Source: Cereibacter ovatus (GTDB lineage: Bacteria > Pseudomonadota > Alphaproteobacteria > Rhodobacterales > Rhodobacteraceae). From it: a stretch of DNA of 64,000 bases. Below, piece by piece: positions 37,971 to 47,522 of this stretch. The first letter of the stretch is position 1. Each line of letters starts with the position of its first letter. The notes beneath the pieces were generated by a model, which searched no databases, was not told the origin of the DNA, and worked only from the letters and a program-made list of their open reading frames with translations. The position numbers and the translations under genes are program-made. The DNA lies in contig NZ_OAOQ01000002.1 in NCBI RefSeq assembly GCF_900207575.1, positions 238,587 to 302,586 of the forward strand, read 5' to 3'.

Positions 37971-38754
37971 CCTGCGCGCAGGCGCAGACTGGAACCCCGA
38001 GACCTATGGCAGGTTTCGGGGTTTTCGTCTGCGACCCGCGCTGGATCTGCTGACGCGGGTGGGCGATCTGCCGCCCGGCGATGTCGTGGATCTGGGTTGC
38101 GGCGCGGGGGCTGTCGGGGCGGCGCTGCGTAGCCGCTGGCCGGATCGGCGGATCGTCGGCGTCGATTCCTCGCCCGCGATGCGGGCCGAAGGCCGCGCCA
38201 CCGGCGCCTATGATGCGATTTTCGAAACCGACATCGCGCAGTGGCAGCCGCAAACCCCGCCGGCGCTGATCTTTTCAAATGCCGCGCTGCATTGGCTGCC
38301 CGATCACGACCAGCTTATGCCGCAGCTTGCGCGGCGTCTGGCGCCGGGTGGGGTGCTTGCGGTGCAGATGCCGCGGCAGTATGGGGCGCCCTCGCACCGA
38401 TTTCTGCGCGATATCGCCGCCGCCATGTTCCCCGACCGTTTCCAGCACGAAGATGCACCGCCGGTCTCGTCCGCTCAGGCCTACTGGGCCAGCCTGTCGC
38501 CTCTGGGCGCGGTCGACGCATGGGAGACCGACTATCTTCAGCATCTTGGCCCCGCCGACGGCGCCCATCCGGTGCGCCGCTTCACTGAATCGACAGCGAT
38601 GCGGCCGTTTCTGGCGAAGCTTTCGCCCTCAGAGGCCGAGACCTTCGCCGCTGCCTATGACGCGGCGCTGTCGGCGGCCTATCCGCTGCTGCCGGATGGT
38701 GGAACGCTGTTGCCGTTCCGGCGCTGTTTCTTTGTCCTGACCGGCCGGGTTTAA
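37945..38754 (+). CDS. Class I SAM methyltransferase, trans-aconitate methyltransferase-like
   Basis: The 269-residue protein has the SAM loop [20 protein letters not shown], and [35 protein letters not shown], a layout typical of trans-aconitate 2-methyltransferase (Tam). Tam methylates a by-product of aconitase; the substrate here is not proven. The only ATG available overlaps the end of ftsH by 26 bases, so the start is less certain than the gene. Confidence 0.8.
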
Positions 38755-38809
38755 CCGCGGCCCACCCATCTTCAACAAGCCCGCGCTGGCGGGCAAAGGA
38801 AGTCTGTTG

Positions 38810-39439
38810 ATGAAGACCCCAAGTCCTTCGGTCGTGCTTGCGACCTCTGCGACCCTGACCCTTGTCATGTTGGGCTGGAATCTGGTGTTTCTCGAAAGTC
38901 TCGACCGCTTCTTCAAGGAAGGCGCCGGGGTCGAGATGGTGACTGTCATCCTGCTGGGCCTTGCGATCCTGTTCTGGTTCTGGACAAGGGGCCTCGGCGC
39001 GGGGCTGGCGGCGTGGCACATCCCCCTTCTGCTGGCGCTGTTTGCGATGCGCGAACTGGATTTCGACAAGCGGTTCACCGAACAGGGCGTGCTGAAGCTG
39101 CGCTACTATACCGGCCCCGGCCCGTTCTCGGAAAAGATCGTCGGCATTCTTGTGATCGGCGTCATCCTTGCGGTGGTCTGGGCGTTGCTGCGGCGGAACC
39201 TGCGCGACTGGCTGGCCCGGCTTGCCCGGCGCGAAACCGGCGCCTGGCTGGTGGCCGCGGCGATTCTGGTCGTCGGTGTGGCGAAATCCATCGACGGGCT
39301 GGACCGCAAACTTGCGCCGCTGGGGATCGATGTTCCCGCCATCGTCGCGCAGCGGTCGGGCCGGATCGAGGAGCTGCTGGAACTGGCCTTCGTGCTGCTT
39401 CTGATCCAGGCCATCGCCTGCGCCCGACGTCGCGCTTGA
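38810..39439 (+). CDS. Unrecognised membrane protein
   Basis: I do not recognise this 209-residue protein. It has about five hydrophobic segments (roughly 9-27, 44-60, 65-80, 110-127, 145-160 and a last one near 190) joined by basic and acidic loops, including KRFTEQGVLKLRYYTGPGPFSEKI. GGAAG lies upstream of the ATG. A small hairpin (38779-38794) precedes it. It stands between the methyltransferase gene and fhs on the same strand. Confidence 0.75.
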   Translation: MKTPSPSVVLATSATLTLVMLGWNLVFLESLDRFFKEGAGVEMVTVILLGLAILFWFWTRGLGAGLAAWHIPLLLALFAMRELDFDKRFTEQGVLKLRYYTGPGPFSEKIVGILVIGVILAVVWALLRRNLRDWLARLARRETGAWLVAAAILVVGVAKSIDGLDRKLAPLGIDVPAIVAQRSGRIEELLELAFVLLLIQAIACARRRA

Positions 39440-39514
39440 CGCAGCCGGTGCTTGCCCTGCCCTATGGTCGGTGAAAGGGGCGCGCAGCCGCCCCGCAGCA
39501 GCGACGGAGGGGGC

Positions 39515-41188
39515 ATGACGTTCCGGACTGACATCGAGATCGCACGCGCGGCGCAGAAGCAGCCGATCCAGAAGATCGGTGCCCGGCTGGGCATCCCGGC
39601 CGAGGATCTGATCCCCTACGGCCACGACAAGGCCAAGGTCTCGCAGACCTTCATCCGCGGGCTTGAGGGCCGCCCCGAGGGCAAGCTGATCCTTGTCACC
39701 GCGATCAACCCGACGCCTGCGGGCGAGGGCAAGACCACGACCACCGTGGGTCTTGGTGACGGGCTGAACCGGATCGGCAAGCGCGCGGTCATCTGCATCC
39801 GCGAGGCCAGCCTTGGCCCGAACTTCGGCATGAAGGGCGGCGCCGCGGGGGGCGGACTGTCCCAGGTCGTGCCGATGGAGGATATGAACCTTCACTTCAC
39901 CGGCGATTTTCACGCGATCACCTCAGCACACAATCTGCTGTCCGCGATGATCGACAATCACATCTACTGGGGCAACGATCTGGGGCTGGATGCCCGCCGG
40001 ATCACCTGGCGCCGGGTGATGGACATGAACGACCGTGCGCTGCGCGACATCGTGGTGAACCTGGGCGGTGTCGCCAACGGCTTCCCGCGCGAAACCGGCT
40101 TTGACATCACCGTGGCCTCGGAAATCATGGCGATCCTGTGCCTGTCCGAGGATCTGGCCGATCTGGAGTGGCGCCTGGGAAATATCGTCGTGGGCTACCG
40201 CCGCGACCGCTCGCCGGTGTTCTGTCGTGATCTGAAAGCCGATGGCGCCATGGCGGTGCTGCTGAAGGATGCGATGCAGCCGAACCTTGTGCAGACCATC
40301 GAGAACAACCCTGCCTTCGTCCATGGCGGGCCGTTCGCCAATATCGCCCATGGCTGCAACTCGGTCATTGCCACCCGCACCGCGTTGCGGCTGGCCGATT
40401 ATGTGGTGACGGAAGCCGGCTTTGGCGCGGATCTGGGCGCCGAGAAGTTTTTTGACATCAAGTGCCGCAAGGCGGGGCTGAAGCCTTCGGCTGCGGTGGT
40501 GGTGGCCACGATCCGGGCGCTGAAGATGAACGGCGGGGTGGCCAAGGCCGATCTGGGGCAAGAGGATGTGGCCGCGGTGAAACGCGGCTGCCCGAACCTT
40601 GGCCGTCACATCGCCAATGTGAAGGGCTTTGGCGTGCCGGTGGTGGTGGCGATCAACCATTTCGCCGGCGACACCGAAGCCGAGATCGCCGCTGTCCGTG
40701 CCTATGTCGCCGCGCAGGGTGCCGAGGCGATCCTGTGCCGGCACTGGGCCGAAGGCTCGGCCGGGATCGAGGATCTGGCCCACAGGGTCGTGCAACTGGC
40801 CGAGACGCCTTCGATGTTCGCGCCGCTCTATCCCGATGACATGCCGCTTTTCGAGAAGATGGAGACGGTCGCAAGGCGCATCTATCATGCCCATGAGGTG
40901 ATCGCCGACCATGTGATCCGCGACCAGTTGCGGGCTTGGGAGGCGGCGGGTTACGGGACGCTGCCGGTATGCATCGCCAAGACGCAATACAGCTTCACCA
41001 CCGACCCGGCGATCCTGGGCGCCCCCGAGGGCCACGCCGTCCCGGTGCGAGAGGTGCGGCTGTCGGCGGGGGCGGGCTTTGTGGTGGCGATCTGCGGCGA
41101 GATCCGCACCATGCCGGGCCTGCCGCGCACGCCTGCGGCCGAGGTGATCCGGCTGAACGATCAGGGTCTGATCGAGGGGCTGTTCTGA
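39515..41188 (+). CDS. fhs: Formate-tetrahydrofolate ligase
   Basis: The 557-residue enzyme makes 10-formyltetrahydrofolate from formate, ATP and tetrahydrofolate. It has the family P-loop [14 protein letters not shown], the [16 protein letters not shown] region, [16 protein letters not shown] and the late [23 protein letters not shown] lies just before the ATG. With folD downstream it supplies and consumes C1 units, useful for formate assimilation or purine synthesis. Confidence 0.96.
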   Translation: MTFRTDIEIARAAQKQPIQKIGARLGIPAEDLIPYGHDKAKVSQTFIRGLEGRPEGKLILVTAINPTPAGEGKTTTTVGLGDGLNRIGKRAVICIREASLGPNFGMKGGAAGGGLSQVVPMEDMNLHFTGDFHAITSAHNLLSAMIDNHIYWGNDLGLDARRITWRRVMDMNDRALRDIVVNLGGVANGFPRETGFDITVASEIMAILCLSEDLADLEWRLGNIVVGYRRDRSPVFCRDLKADGAMAVLLKDAMQPNLVQTIENNPAFVHGGPFANIAHGCNSVIATRTALRLADYVVTEAGFGADLGAEKFFDIKCRKAGLKPSAAVVVATIRALKMNGGVAKADLGQEDVAAVKRGCPNLGRHIANVKGFGVPVVVAINHFAGDTEAEIAAVRAYVAAQGAEAILCRHWAEGSAGIEDLAHRVVQLAETPSMFAPLYPDDMPLFEKMETVARRIYHAHEVIADHVIRDQLRAWEAAGYGTLPVCIAKTQYSFTTDPAILGAPEGHAVPVREVRLSAGAGFVVAICGEIRTMPGLPRTPAAEVIRLNDQGLIEGLF

Positions 41189-41263
41189 CGGTGCATTTCG
41201 CCCCCTTGACCTTGGGGGGGGCACTGGCCGAAACCGGGGCCGGAACCACGGACGAGGACCAAG

Positions 41264-41581
41264 GTGCGAGCCCCGGAAGACTGCCACTCGATGGAAGAGC
41301 TGCGTGCGATGATCGACGCGCTGGATGCGCAGATCGTCAGCGCGCTTGCCTGCCGCGCCGGCTATATCGACCGCGCTGCCGAGATCAAGACCGACATCGG
41401 CCTGCCCGCCCGCATCGATTCGCGCGTCGAAGAGGTGGTGCGCAACGTGCGCGTCCGCGCCATGGCCGAGGGCCTTGACCCCGCGCTGATCGAGACGCTG
41501 TGGCGGATCCTGATCGACTGGTCGATCGCCCGCGAGGAAGAGGTTCTGGGGCCGGACGCCCCTTCGGAGGGAACGGAATGA
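41264..41581 (+). CDS. Chorismate mutase-fold protein (AroQ/PchB type)
   Basis: The 105-residue all-alpha protein has the AroQ pattern [31 protein letters not shown] with the usual arginines and lysine. The N-terminus APEDC resembles isochorismate-pyruvate lyase PchB, which supports the GTG start (GAGG upstream) over an ATG nine codons later. Near the C-terminus [10 protein letters not shown] has a Glu where PchB, as I recall it, has a catalytic Gln. It may be a chorismate mutase or a lyase. Its stop overlaps folD as ATGA, an odd place for aromatic metabolism. Confidence 0.82.
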   Translation: MRAPEDCHSMEELRAMIDALDAQIVSALACRAGYIDRAAEIKTDIGLPARIDSRVEEVVRNVRVRAMAEGLDPALIETLWRILIDWSIAREEEVLGPDAPSEGTE

Positions 41582-42468
41582 CGGCGGTTCTGATCGACGG
41601 CAAGGCTTTCGCGGCGCGGGTGCGGGCAGAGGTGGCAGGCCATGTGGCGCGGCTGAAGGCCGACCATGGGCTGACGCCGGGATTGGCGGTGGTTCTGGTG
41701 GGCGAAGACCCGGCGTCGCAGGTCTATGTCGGCGCCAAGGGCAAGCAGACGGTCGAAGTCGGCATGGCCTCTTTCGAACACAAGCTGCCGGCCGAGACAT
41801 CGGAAGCCGATCTGCTGGCGCTGATCCGGCGGCTGAATGACGATCCGGAAGTTCACGGCATTCTCGTGCAGTTGCCGCTGCCTTCGCATCTGAATTCCGA
41901 TCTGGTCATCAATGCGATCGACCCGGCAAAGGATGTCGATGGCTTTCACATTTCGAACGTCGGCCGGCTGGGGACGGGGCAGAAAAGCATGGTGCCCTGC
42001 ACGCCGCTGGGGTGCCTGATGATGCTGCGCGACCATCTGGGCAAGCTTGCGGGGCTGAATGCCGTGGTGGTGGGGCGTTCGAACATCGTGGGCAAGCCGA
42101 TGGCGCAACTGCTGCTGGGCGACAGCTGCACCGTCACCATTGCCCATTCGCGCACGAAGGATCTGGCGGCGGTCTGCCGCGGCGCCGATATCCTTGTGGC
42201 CGCGGTCGGCCGCCCCGAGATGATCACCGGCGATTATGTGAAGCCCGGCGCCACCGTGATCGACGTGGGCATCAACCGGATTCAGCGCGACGGCAAATCA
42301 AAGCTGGTGGGCGATGTCGATTTCGCCTCGGCGGTGCAGGTGGCGGGGGCGATCACGCCGGTTCCGGGCGGGGTGGGGCCGATGACCATCGCCTGCCTGC
42401 TGGCCAATACCCTGACCGCCTGCTGCCGTGCCAATGGCCTGCCCGAGCCGCAGGGCCTGACCGCCTGA
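41578..42468 (+). CDS. folD: Bifunctional methylenetetrahydrofolate dehydrogenase / cyclohydrolase
   Basis: The 296-residue enzyme interconverts 5,10-methylene- and 10-formyltetrahydrofolate with NADP(H). The catalytic lysine region reads [15 protein letters not shown], and the later [17 protein letters not shown] and [17 protein letters not shown] are family signatures. It overlaps the chorismate-mutase-fold gene by four bases and completes the C1 folate cluster with fhs. Confidence 0.96.
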   Translation: MTAVLIDGKAFAARVRAEVAGHVARLKADHGLTPGLAVVLVGEDPASQVYVGAKGKQTVEVGMASFEHKLPAETSEADLLALIRRLNDDPEVHGILVQLPLPSHLNSDLVINAIDPAKDVDGFHISNVGRLGTGQKSMVPCTPLGCLMMLRDHLGKLAGLNAVVVGRSNIVGKPMAQLLLGDSCTVTIAHSRTKDLAAVCRGADILVAAVGRPEMITGDYVKPGATVIDVGINRIQRDGKSKLVGDVDFASAVQVAGAITPVPGGVGPMTIACLLANTLTACCRANGLPEPQGLTA

Positions 42469-42563
42469 GTCGCGCCCCGCGCCGGGCCGTGCTTGCCCTG
42501 CGTCACACGGCGGGGTTGAATGCCTCTCGCCTGACCTGTAGCGACGATCCATTCGTTCAGGTC

Positions 42564-43295
42564 ATGGCGGAGGCTTTCTTGCCCTTCACACGCCTTTATT
42601 CCCAGTGTTTTGCCGCCCCGCTGCCCTGGGTAGTCTGGGCGGCCCTTTCGGTCGGGCTGGCCGTTTCCGGCCCGTTCGGCAGCTATCACCACCTGTCCCT
42701 GCCCGAACGCCTGCTGTTCTGGAGCGCGCTTGTCGGGCTGACGCTGACCTTCGGTCTGGCGCTGCGGGTCTGGTTTGCGGCGCGGGGCTTGCGCGACCTG
42801 CGCCGCGGCGCGGGGCTTGCGCTGTCGGTGGCGGGGCTGCTGACATTGCCGGTCTGGGCGCTGTTGCGGCTGTGGCTGGCCGAGGCCGCACCCACCGCTT
42901 TCGAGGTGGCGCCGGCACTGTTCTGCGCCGGTCTGGGTCTGTCGGCCTTCCGGCTGCACGACTTTCCGCCCCCCGCCGAGGGCCAGCCCCGGCTGCTGCA
43001 CCGGATGGACCCCGCGGCCCGCGGCGATCTGGTCTCGATCACGGTGCGCGACCATTATGTGGACATCGTGACCAGTGCCGGCCCCTCCAGCCTGCTGATG
43101 CGGTTTTCCGATGCGATCGAGGAAACCCTTGGCGTGCCGGGCGCGCAGGTTCACCGCTCGCATTGGGTGGCGTGGGACGCGGTGACGGGCGTCGAGCGCG
43201 AGCCGGGAAAGCTGTTCCTGATCCTGACCGACGGCAGCCGCATCCCGGTCAGCCGGGCTCATCGCGACAAACTGGAAGAGCGTGGCCTGATCTGA
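42564..43295 (+). CDS. Membrane-bound LytTR-family DNA-binding regulator
   Basis: The 243-residue protein has four likely membrane helices (about residues 18-130) and a C-terminal LytTR DNA-binding domain (about 150-243) with GDLVSITVRDHYVDIVTSAG, the SHWVAWDAV core and ILTDGSRIPVSRAHRDKLEERGL. Fusing LytTR straight to a membrane domain, without a receiver domain, suggests a one-component membrane sensor. The start is uncertain because no good ribosome binding site is seen. The last 37 bases overlap the convergent pdeM. Confidence 0.83.
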   Translation: MAEAFLPFTRLYSQCFAAPLPWVVWAALSVGLAVSGPFGSYHHLSLPERLLFWSALVGLTLTFGLALRVWFAARGLRDLRRGAGLALSVAGLLTLPVWALLRLWLAEAAPTAFEVAPALFCAGLGLSAFRLHDFPPPAEGQPRLLHRMDPAARGDLVSITVRDHYVDIVTSAGPSSLLMRFSDAIEETLGVPGAQVHRSHWVAWDAVTGVEREPGKLFLILTDGSRIPVSRAHRDKLEERGLI

Positions 43296-43951
43296 GGCGC
43301 GGTGCGCGGCATCGGCACCGCAAGCGCCTTTGGCCCGGTCAGAATCGCCAGCGCGCCGGGCCGCATCAGCGAAACCAGTGCCGGGTCGTGGCACCAGAGG
43401 CCGCCGGTATAGGCGCCGTAGGCGGGCAGGATCAGCCGGGCCTCGTCCAGCAGGAAACAGGGCCGCGCCCGGCCGGCAAGGGCACATTTCGGGTGGTAAT
43501 GGCCGGATACTTCGGCCTCGGCCTCGGCCTCGGCGATGTGGCGGAAGGTCAGCGGGCCGATCCGCGCTTCGGCCCGGTGGGTGCCGCCGCAGCCGGTGGG
43601 GGCGGGGTCGTGATTGCCCAGAACCCAGATCCAGTCGCGCCCTGCCATCAACCGCAGCAGCCACAGCCGTTCGTCCTCTGGCAGCGTCCCGGCCGCGGCC
43701 AGGTCGTCGAACGAATCGCCAAGGCACAGCACGCCGGTCGCCCCGGTCGCCTCGATATCGCCATCAAGCCGGGCCAGCGTCGCCCGCGTTTCATAGGGCG
43801 GCAACAAGGTTCCGCCGCGGCGCGCGATGCGCAGCGCCTTGCCCAGATGCAGGTCCGACACGCACAGCAGGCGCCGGTCCGGCCACCACAGCGCGCCAGA
43901 GGGCAGGGCGATCAGGGCTGCGCCCGCAAGCGTGAAGGGATGGCCTGTCAT
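43259..43951 (-). CDS. pdeM: Ligase-associated DNA damage response endonuclease PdeM
   Basis: The 230-residue calcineurin-like phosphoesterase has the metal motifs VSDLHLGKA, GDSFDD, GNHD and SGHYHP. Size and the downstream position to an Lhr-type helicase match PdeM of the ligase-associated DNA damage response group. The partner ATP-dependent ligase and exonuclease are not in this window. Confidence 0.85.
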   Translation of the reverse strand: MTGHPFTLAGAALIALPSGALWWPDRRLLCVSDLHLGKALRIARRGGTLLPPYETRATLARLDGDIEATGATGVLCLGDSFDDLAAAGTLPEDERLWLLRLMAGRDWIWVLGNHDPAPTGCGGTHRAEARIGPLTFRHIAEAEAEAEVSGHYHPKCALAGRARPCFLLDEARLILPAYGAYTGGLWCHDPALVSLMRPGALAILTGPKALAVPMPRTAPQIRPRSSSLSR

Positions 43952-44089
43952 GGCCCGTTCCTGCCCCGGCGGCCGGTGCGGCGCAAGCCCGGACCGACGG
44001 CGGGCGTCGGCGTCGTCCGGGTCACACCGCCATGAAGCTGAAAATGGCTGCGCCCCGCTGCACCGGCGGGGATGACCATCGGGCGTGGG

Positions 44090-46489
44090 TCAGCCCAGCC
44101 CCGCCGCGGCCATCAGGGCGGCGGCCTGATCCTCCATCAGCCGTTGGCGGCCGGCGCCCTCGATCGGAACCCGCCCCATTTCAAGCATCAGCGGCGCCGC
44201 CAGCGGCGTGACGCGCGGCAGGCGCACACAATCGATCCGGCCGCCGATCCGGGCCAGCATCTCCTCGATCCGGCCGAAATCGACAAGGCCGCGCTCGGCT
44301 TCCTCGCGGGTGATGGCCAGCAGCAGGTGGCCGGGGTCATGGCGCAGCAGCGTGTCGTAAAGGATGTCCGACGAAAAGGTGGCCTGCCGCCCGCTGCGGC
44401 GCTGGCCCATATGCCTGCGCTCGATCAACCCGGCGATGGTGGCCGAGGCGCGGAAGGTCCGTTTCATCACCGCATTGCCGGCCAGCCAGCCCTCCAACCC
44501 GTCGCGCAGGCGGGTGGGATCGAACAGCGGTGCCGGGTCTGTCACCGCCTCAAGGCCCCAGATCAGCGTGGCGTAATCGGTCGCGACGAAGCCCAGCGGA
44601 TCAAGGCGCTGTTCCTCCATTCTCTTTGTGAGAAGAAGGCCCAGCGTCTGCTGCGCGTTCCGTCCGGCAAAGCCATAGATCGCCAGATGTTCGCGCCCGT
44701 CATGGGGAAAGCTTTCCACCAGCAGCCGGTCGGCCCGCGGCAGGCACGAGACCTTGCGTTGCAGCGCCAGCCAGTCGGCGGTGTGGTCAGGCAGATCCGG
44801 CCAGCGCGATTGTTGGAAAAGGTCAAGAATCCGGTGGGTCAGCAGGGTCGATGTGGCGAATTTTGTTCCATTGAACACGGCCACCCGTGGATCGCGGCCG
44901 GGGGATCGGCTGACCTCGACGGTCATTTCGTGCAGCCCTTCATAGCGCACGACCTGCCCGGCCATCAGGAAGGTGTCGCCGGGGGTCAGGGTGGCGGCAA
45001 AGCTTTCCTCGATCTCGCCAAGGGGGGCGCCGCCGCGGCCGCGCAGTCTGACCTTGAGCGTTTCGGTGTCGATGATGGTGCCGATGTTCATGCGGATCGC
45101 CTGCGCGCTGCGCGGATCGCGCAACTGCCACTGGCCATCGCGCAGCATGATCCGGCGCCAGCGGTCATAGGCGCGCAGCGCATAGCCGCCGGTGGCTGCG
45201 AAATCGAGGCAGGCATCGAAAGCGGGCCGCGACAGGCCGGCATAGGGGCCGGCGGTGGTGACTTCGGCATAAAGCGCATCGGCGCCGAAAGGCCCCGCCG
45301 CGGCGGTGACAAGGATGTGCTGGCACAGCACATCGCGCGGGCCGGGGCCACGCGGTTCGCCATCCAGCGTGCGGTCGCGCACGGCCTGAAGGGCTGCCAG
45401 ACATTCCACCACCTCGAAGCGGTTGGCGGGTACCAGCAGCGCCTTGGACGGGGCGTTGTAGCGGTGGTTCGCCCGCCCGATGCGCTGCACAAGGCGTTTC
45501 ACGTTCTTTGGCGCGCCAACCTGAATGACCAGATCGACATCCCCCCAGTCGATCCCCAGATCAAGCGATCCGGTGCAGACGATGGCGCGCAACGCGCCCG
45601 CGACCATCGCCGCCTCGACCCGTTCGCGGGTTTCGCGCGACAGCGACCCATGGTGGATGCCGATCGGCAGGGCGTCCTCGTTTGCCAGCCATAGCGCGTG
45701 GAAGAACAGTTCGGCCTGTGCGCGGGTGTTGTGGAAAATCAGCGTGGTGCGGTGGCGGCGGACCTGATCCAGCACTTCGGGGATGGCGTGGCGCCCGCCA
45801 CCACCGGCCCAGGGCGGCGGGGTTTCGGTGTCCAGAATGGCGATGTCGGGATCGGGGCCGGGGTCGGCGGTCAGCACCGCGCAGGGCTGCGGGTGGCACG
45901 CCAGAAACCGCCCCAGCGCGGGCGGGTCTTCCACCGTAGCCGACAGCCCCACCCGCCGCAGGCCGGGCGCCAGCCGTTCCAGCCGCGCAAGGCACAGCAT
46001 CAGCTGATCGCCGCGCTTTGACTCGGCCAGCGCGTGGATCTCGTCGACGATCACCCGTTGCAGCCCGGCGAAGATCCGCGGCGCATCGGGCCAGGACAGC
46101 AGCAGCGCAAGGCTTTCCGGCGTGGTCAGCAGGATGTGCGGCGGATCGGCGCGCTGGCGGCGGCGGATGTGGGCGCCGGTGTCGCCGGTGCGGTCCTCGA
46201 CCCGGATCGCAAGGCCGGCGCCCTCGATCGGGGCGCCAAGGTTGCGGCGGATGTCGGCCGCCAGCGCCTTCAGTGGCGAAATGTACAAAGTGTGCAAGCC
46301 CGGCCCCGGTTTTGGCCCCAGTTCGGCCAGTGTCGGCAGGAATCCTGCAAGCGTCTTGCCGCAGCCGGTGGGCGCCACCAGCAGCAGGGACGGTTCGTCC
46401 GCGCGGTCCAGCATCGCCTGTTGATGCGGATGCAGCCGCCATCCGCGCGCGGCGATCCAGTCGGCAAGGGGGGGTGGCAGACGGCTCAT
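44090..46489 (-). CDS. Ligase-associated DNA damage response DEXH-box helicase (Lhr type)
   Basis: The 799-residue superfamily 2 helicase has Walker A APTGCGKT, the DEIH box in VIVDEIHALAESKRG, GLSATVEDP, and the motif VI-like GRANHR. A winged-helix and Lhr-core domain follow in the C-terminal 400 residues. Lhr-core proteins translocate 3'-5' on single-stranded DNA. It is upstream of pdeM on the same strand, with 138 bases between them in which I see no gene. Confidence 0.9.
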   Translation of the reverse strand: MSRLPPPLADWIAARGWRLHPHQQAMLDRADEPSLLLVAPTGCGKTLAGFLPTLAELGPKPGPGLHTLYISPLKALAADIRRNLGAPIEGAGLAIRVEDRTGDTGAHIRRRQRADPPHILLTTPESLALLLSWPDAPRIFAGLQRVIVDEIHALAESKRGDQLMLCLARLERLAPGLRRVGLSATVEDPPALGRFLACHPQPCAVLTADPGPDPDIAILDTETPPPWAGGGGRHAIPEVLDQVRRHRTTLIFHNTRAQAELFFHALWLANEDALPIGIHHGSLSRETRERVEAAMVAGALRAIVCTGSLDLGIDWGDVDLVIQVGAPKNVKRLVQRIGRANHRYNAPSKALLVPANRFEVVECLAALQAVRDRTLDGEPRGPGPRDVLCQHILVTAAAGPFGADALYAEVTTAGPYAGLSRPAFDACLDFAATGGYALRAYDRWRRIMLRDGQWQLRDPRSAQAIRMNIGTIIDTETLKVRLRGRGGAPLGEIEESFAATLTPGDTFLMAGQVVRYEGLHEMTVEVSRSPGRDPRVAVFNGTKFATSTLLTHRILDLFQQSRWPDLPDHTADWLALQRKVSCLPRADRLLVESFPHDGREHLAIYGFAGRNAQQTLGLLLTKRMEEQRLDPLGFVATDYATLIWGLEAVTDPAPLFDPTRLRDGLEGWLAGNAVMKRTFRASATIAGLIERRHMGQRRSGRQATFSSDILYDTLLRHDPGHLLLAITREEAERGLVDFGRIEEMLARIGGRIDCVRLPRVTPLAAPLMLEMGRVPIEGAGRQRLMEDQAAALMAAAGLG

Positions 46490-46575
46490 CCGCCAAGGAT
46501 AGGGTGGCGGCGGGGGCTGGGAAAGGGGCGCATTCCCCCTTGCCCTCGGGGCGGGGCGGCCCTAACGCTGGGGGC

Positions 46576-47385
46576 ATGAAACTGCTCTTTCTTGGCGATG
46601 TGATGGGACGCGCGGGGCGTCAGGTGGTGGCCGAACGGCTGCCGGCCCTGCGTGCGGAATGGGGTCTGGATTTCGTCGTGGTCAACGGCGAGAACGCCTC
46701 GAGCGGGGCCGGCCTGACCGCCGACCATGCAAAGAAGCTGCTGGCCGCCGGGGCCGATTGCGTGACGCTGGGCGATCATGCCTTCGACCAGAAGGAAATG
46801 CTTCAGTTCATCGAGACCGAGCCGCGGATCGTGCGGCCGCTGAACTATGCCAAGACCGCGCCGGGCAAGGGCGCGCGGATCTTCACCGTGGGCGGTCGCC
46901 GCGTGCTGGTGGTGCAGGCGCTGGGGCAGGTGTTCATGAAGCGGCCGTTCGACGATCCGTTCTCGGTCGTGGACGGTGTGCTGAAGGGCTCGCCGCTGGG
47001 CGGTTCGGTGCAGGCCGCCATCGTCGACATGCATTGCGAGGCGACAAGCGAGAAGATGGCGATGGGCCATTGGTGCGACGGGCGGGCAAGCCTTGTCGTC
47101 GGCACCCATACCCATATTCCCACCGCCGATGCGCAGATCCTGAACGGCGGCACCGCCTATCTGACCGATGCCGGCATGTGCGGCGATTACGATTCGGTGA
47201 TCGGCATGGAGAAATCCGAGCCGATGCGCCGCTTCATCACCCAGATGCCCAAGACCCGGTTCGAGCCTGCGTCGGGTCCAGCCACCCTGTCGGGGGTCTA
47301 TGTCGAGACCAACGACCGCACCGGCCTTGCCGAACGGGTGGTGCCGGTGCGTCTTGGTGGACGCCTGCAAGAGCAGCGCCCCTGA
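46576..47385 (+). CDS. YmdB-like metallophosphoesterase (TIGR00282 type)
   Basis: The 269-residue protein starts with LFLGDVMGRAGR and has NGENASSG, LGDHAFDQ and GTHTHIPTAD, the metal sites of the YmdB/TIGR00282 phosphodiesterases, which hydrolyse cyclic nucleotides and affect biofilm behaviour in Bacillus. A function in alphaproteobacteria is not established. It is divergent from the helicase gene across 86 bases. Confidence 0.9.
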   Translation: MKLLFLGDVMGRAGRQVVAERLPALRAEWGLDFVVVNGENASSGAGLTADHAKKLLAAGADCVTLGDHAFDQKEMLQFIETEPRIVRPLNYAKTAPGKGARIFTVGGRRVLVVQALGQVFMKRPFDDPFSVVDGVLKGSPLGGSVQAAIVDMHCEATSEKMAMGHWCDGRASLVVGTHTHIPTADAQILNGGTAYLTDAGMCGDYDSVIGMEKSEPMRRFITQMPKTRFEPASGPATLSGVYVETNDRTGLAERVVPVRLGGRLQEQRP

Positions 47386-47522
47386 CCGGGCGAACGCCTG
47401 TTCCGGGATTTTTGCCCGATTAAGGACATTCGTTCCGCGTGATCGTGGCGGAAAGCCCAGCATTCCCTTTGAGTTCGCCCGAAAGGGCCGTATTCAGGCC
47501 CGAAGACGCCACGGGAGAGATG

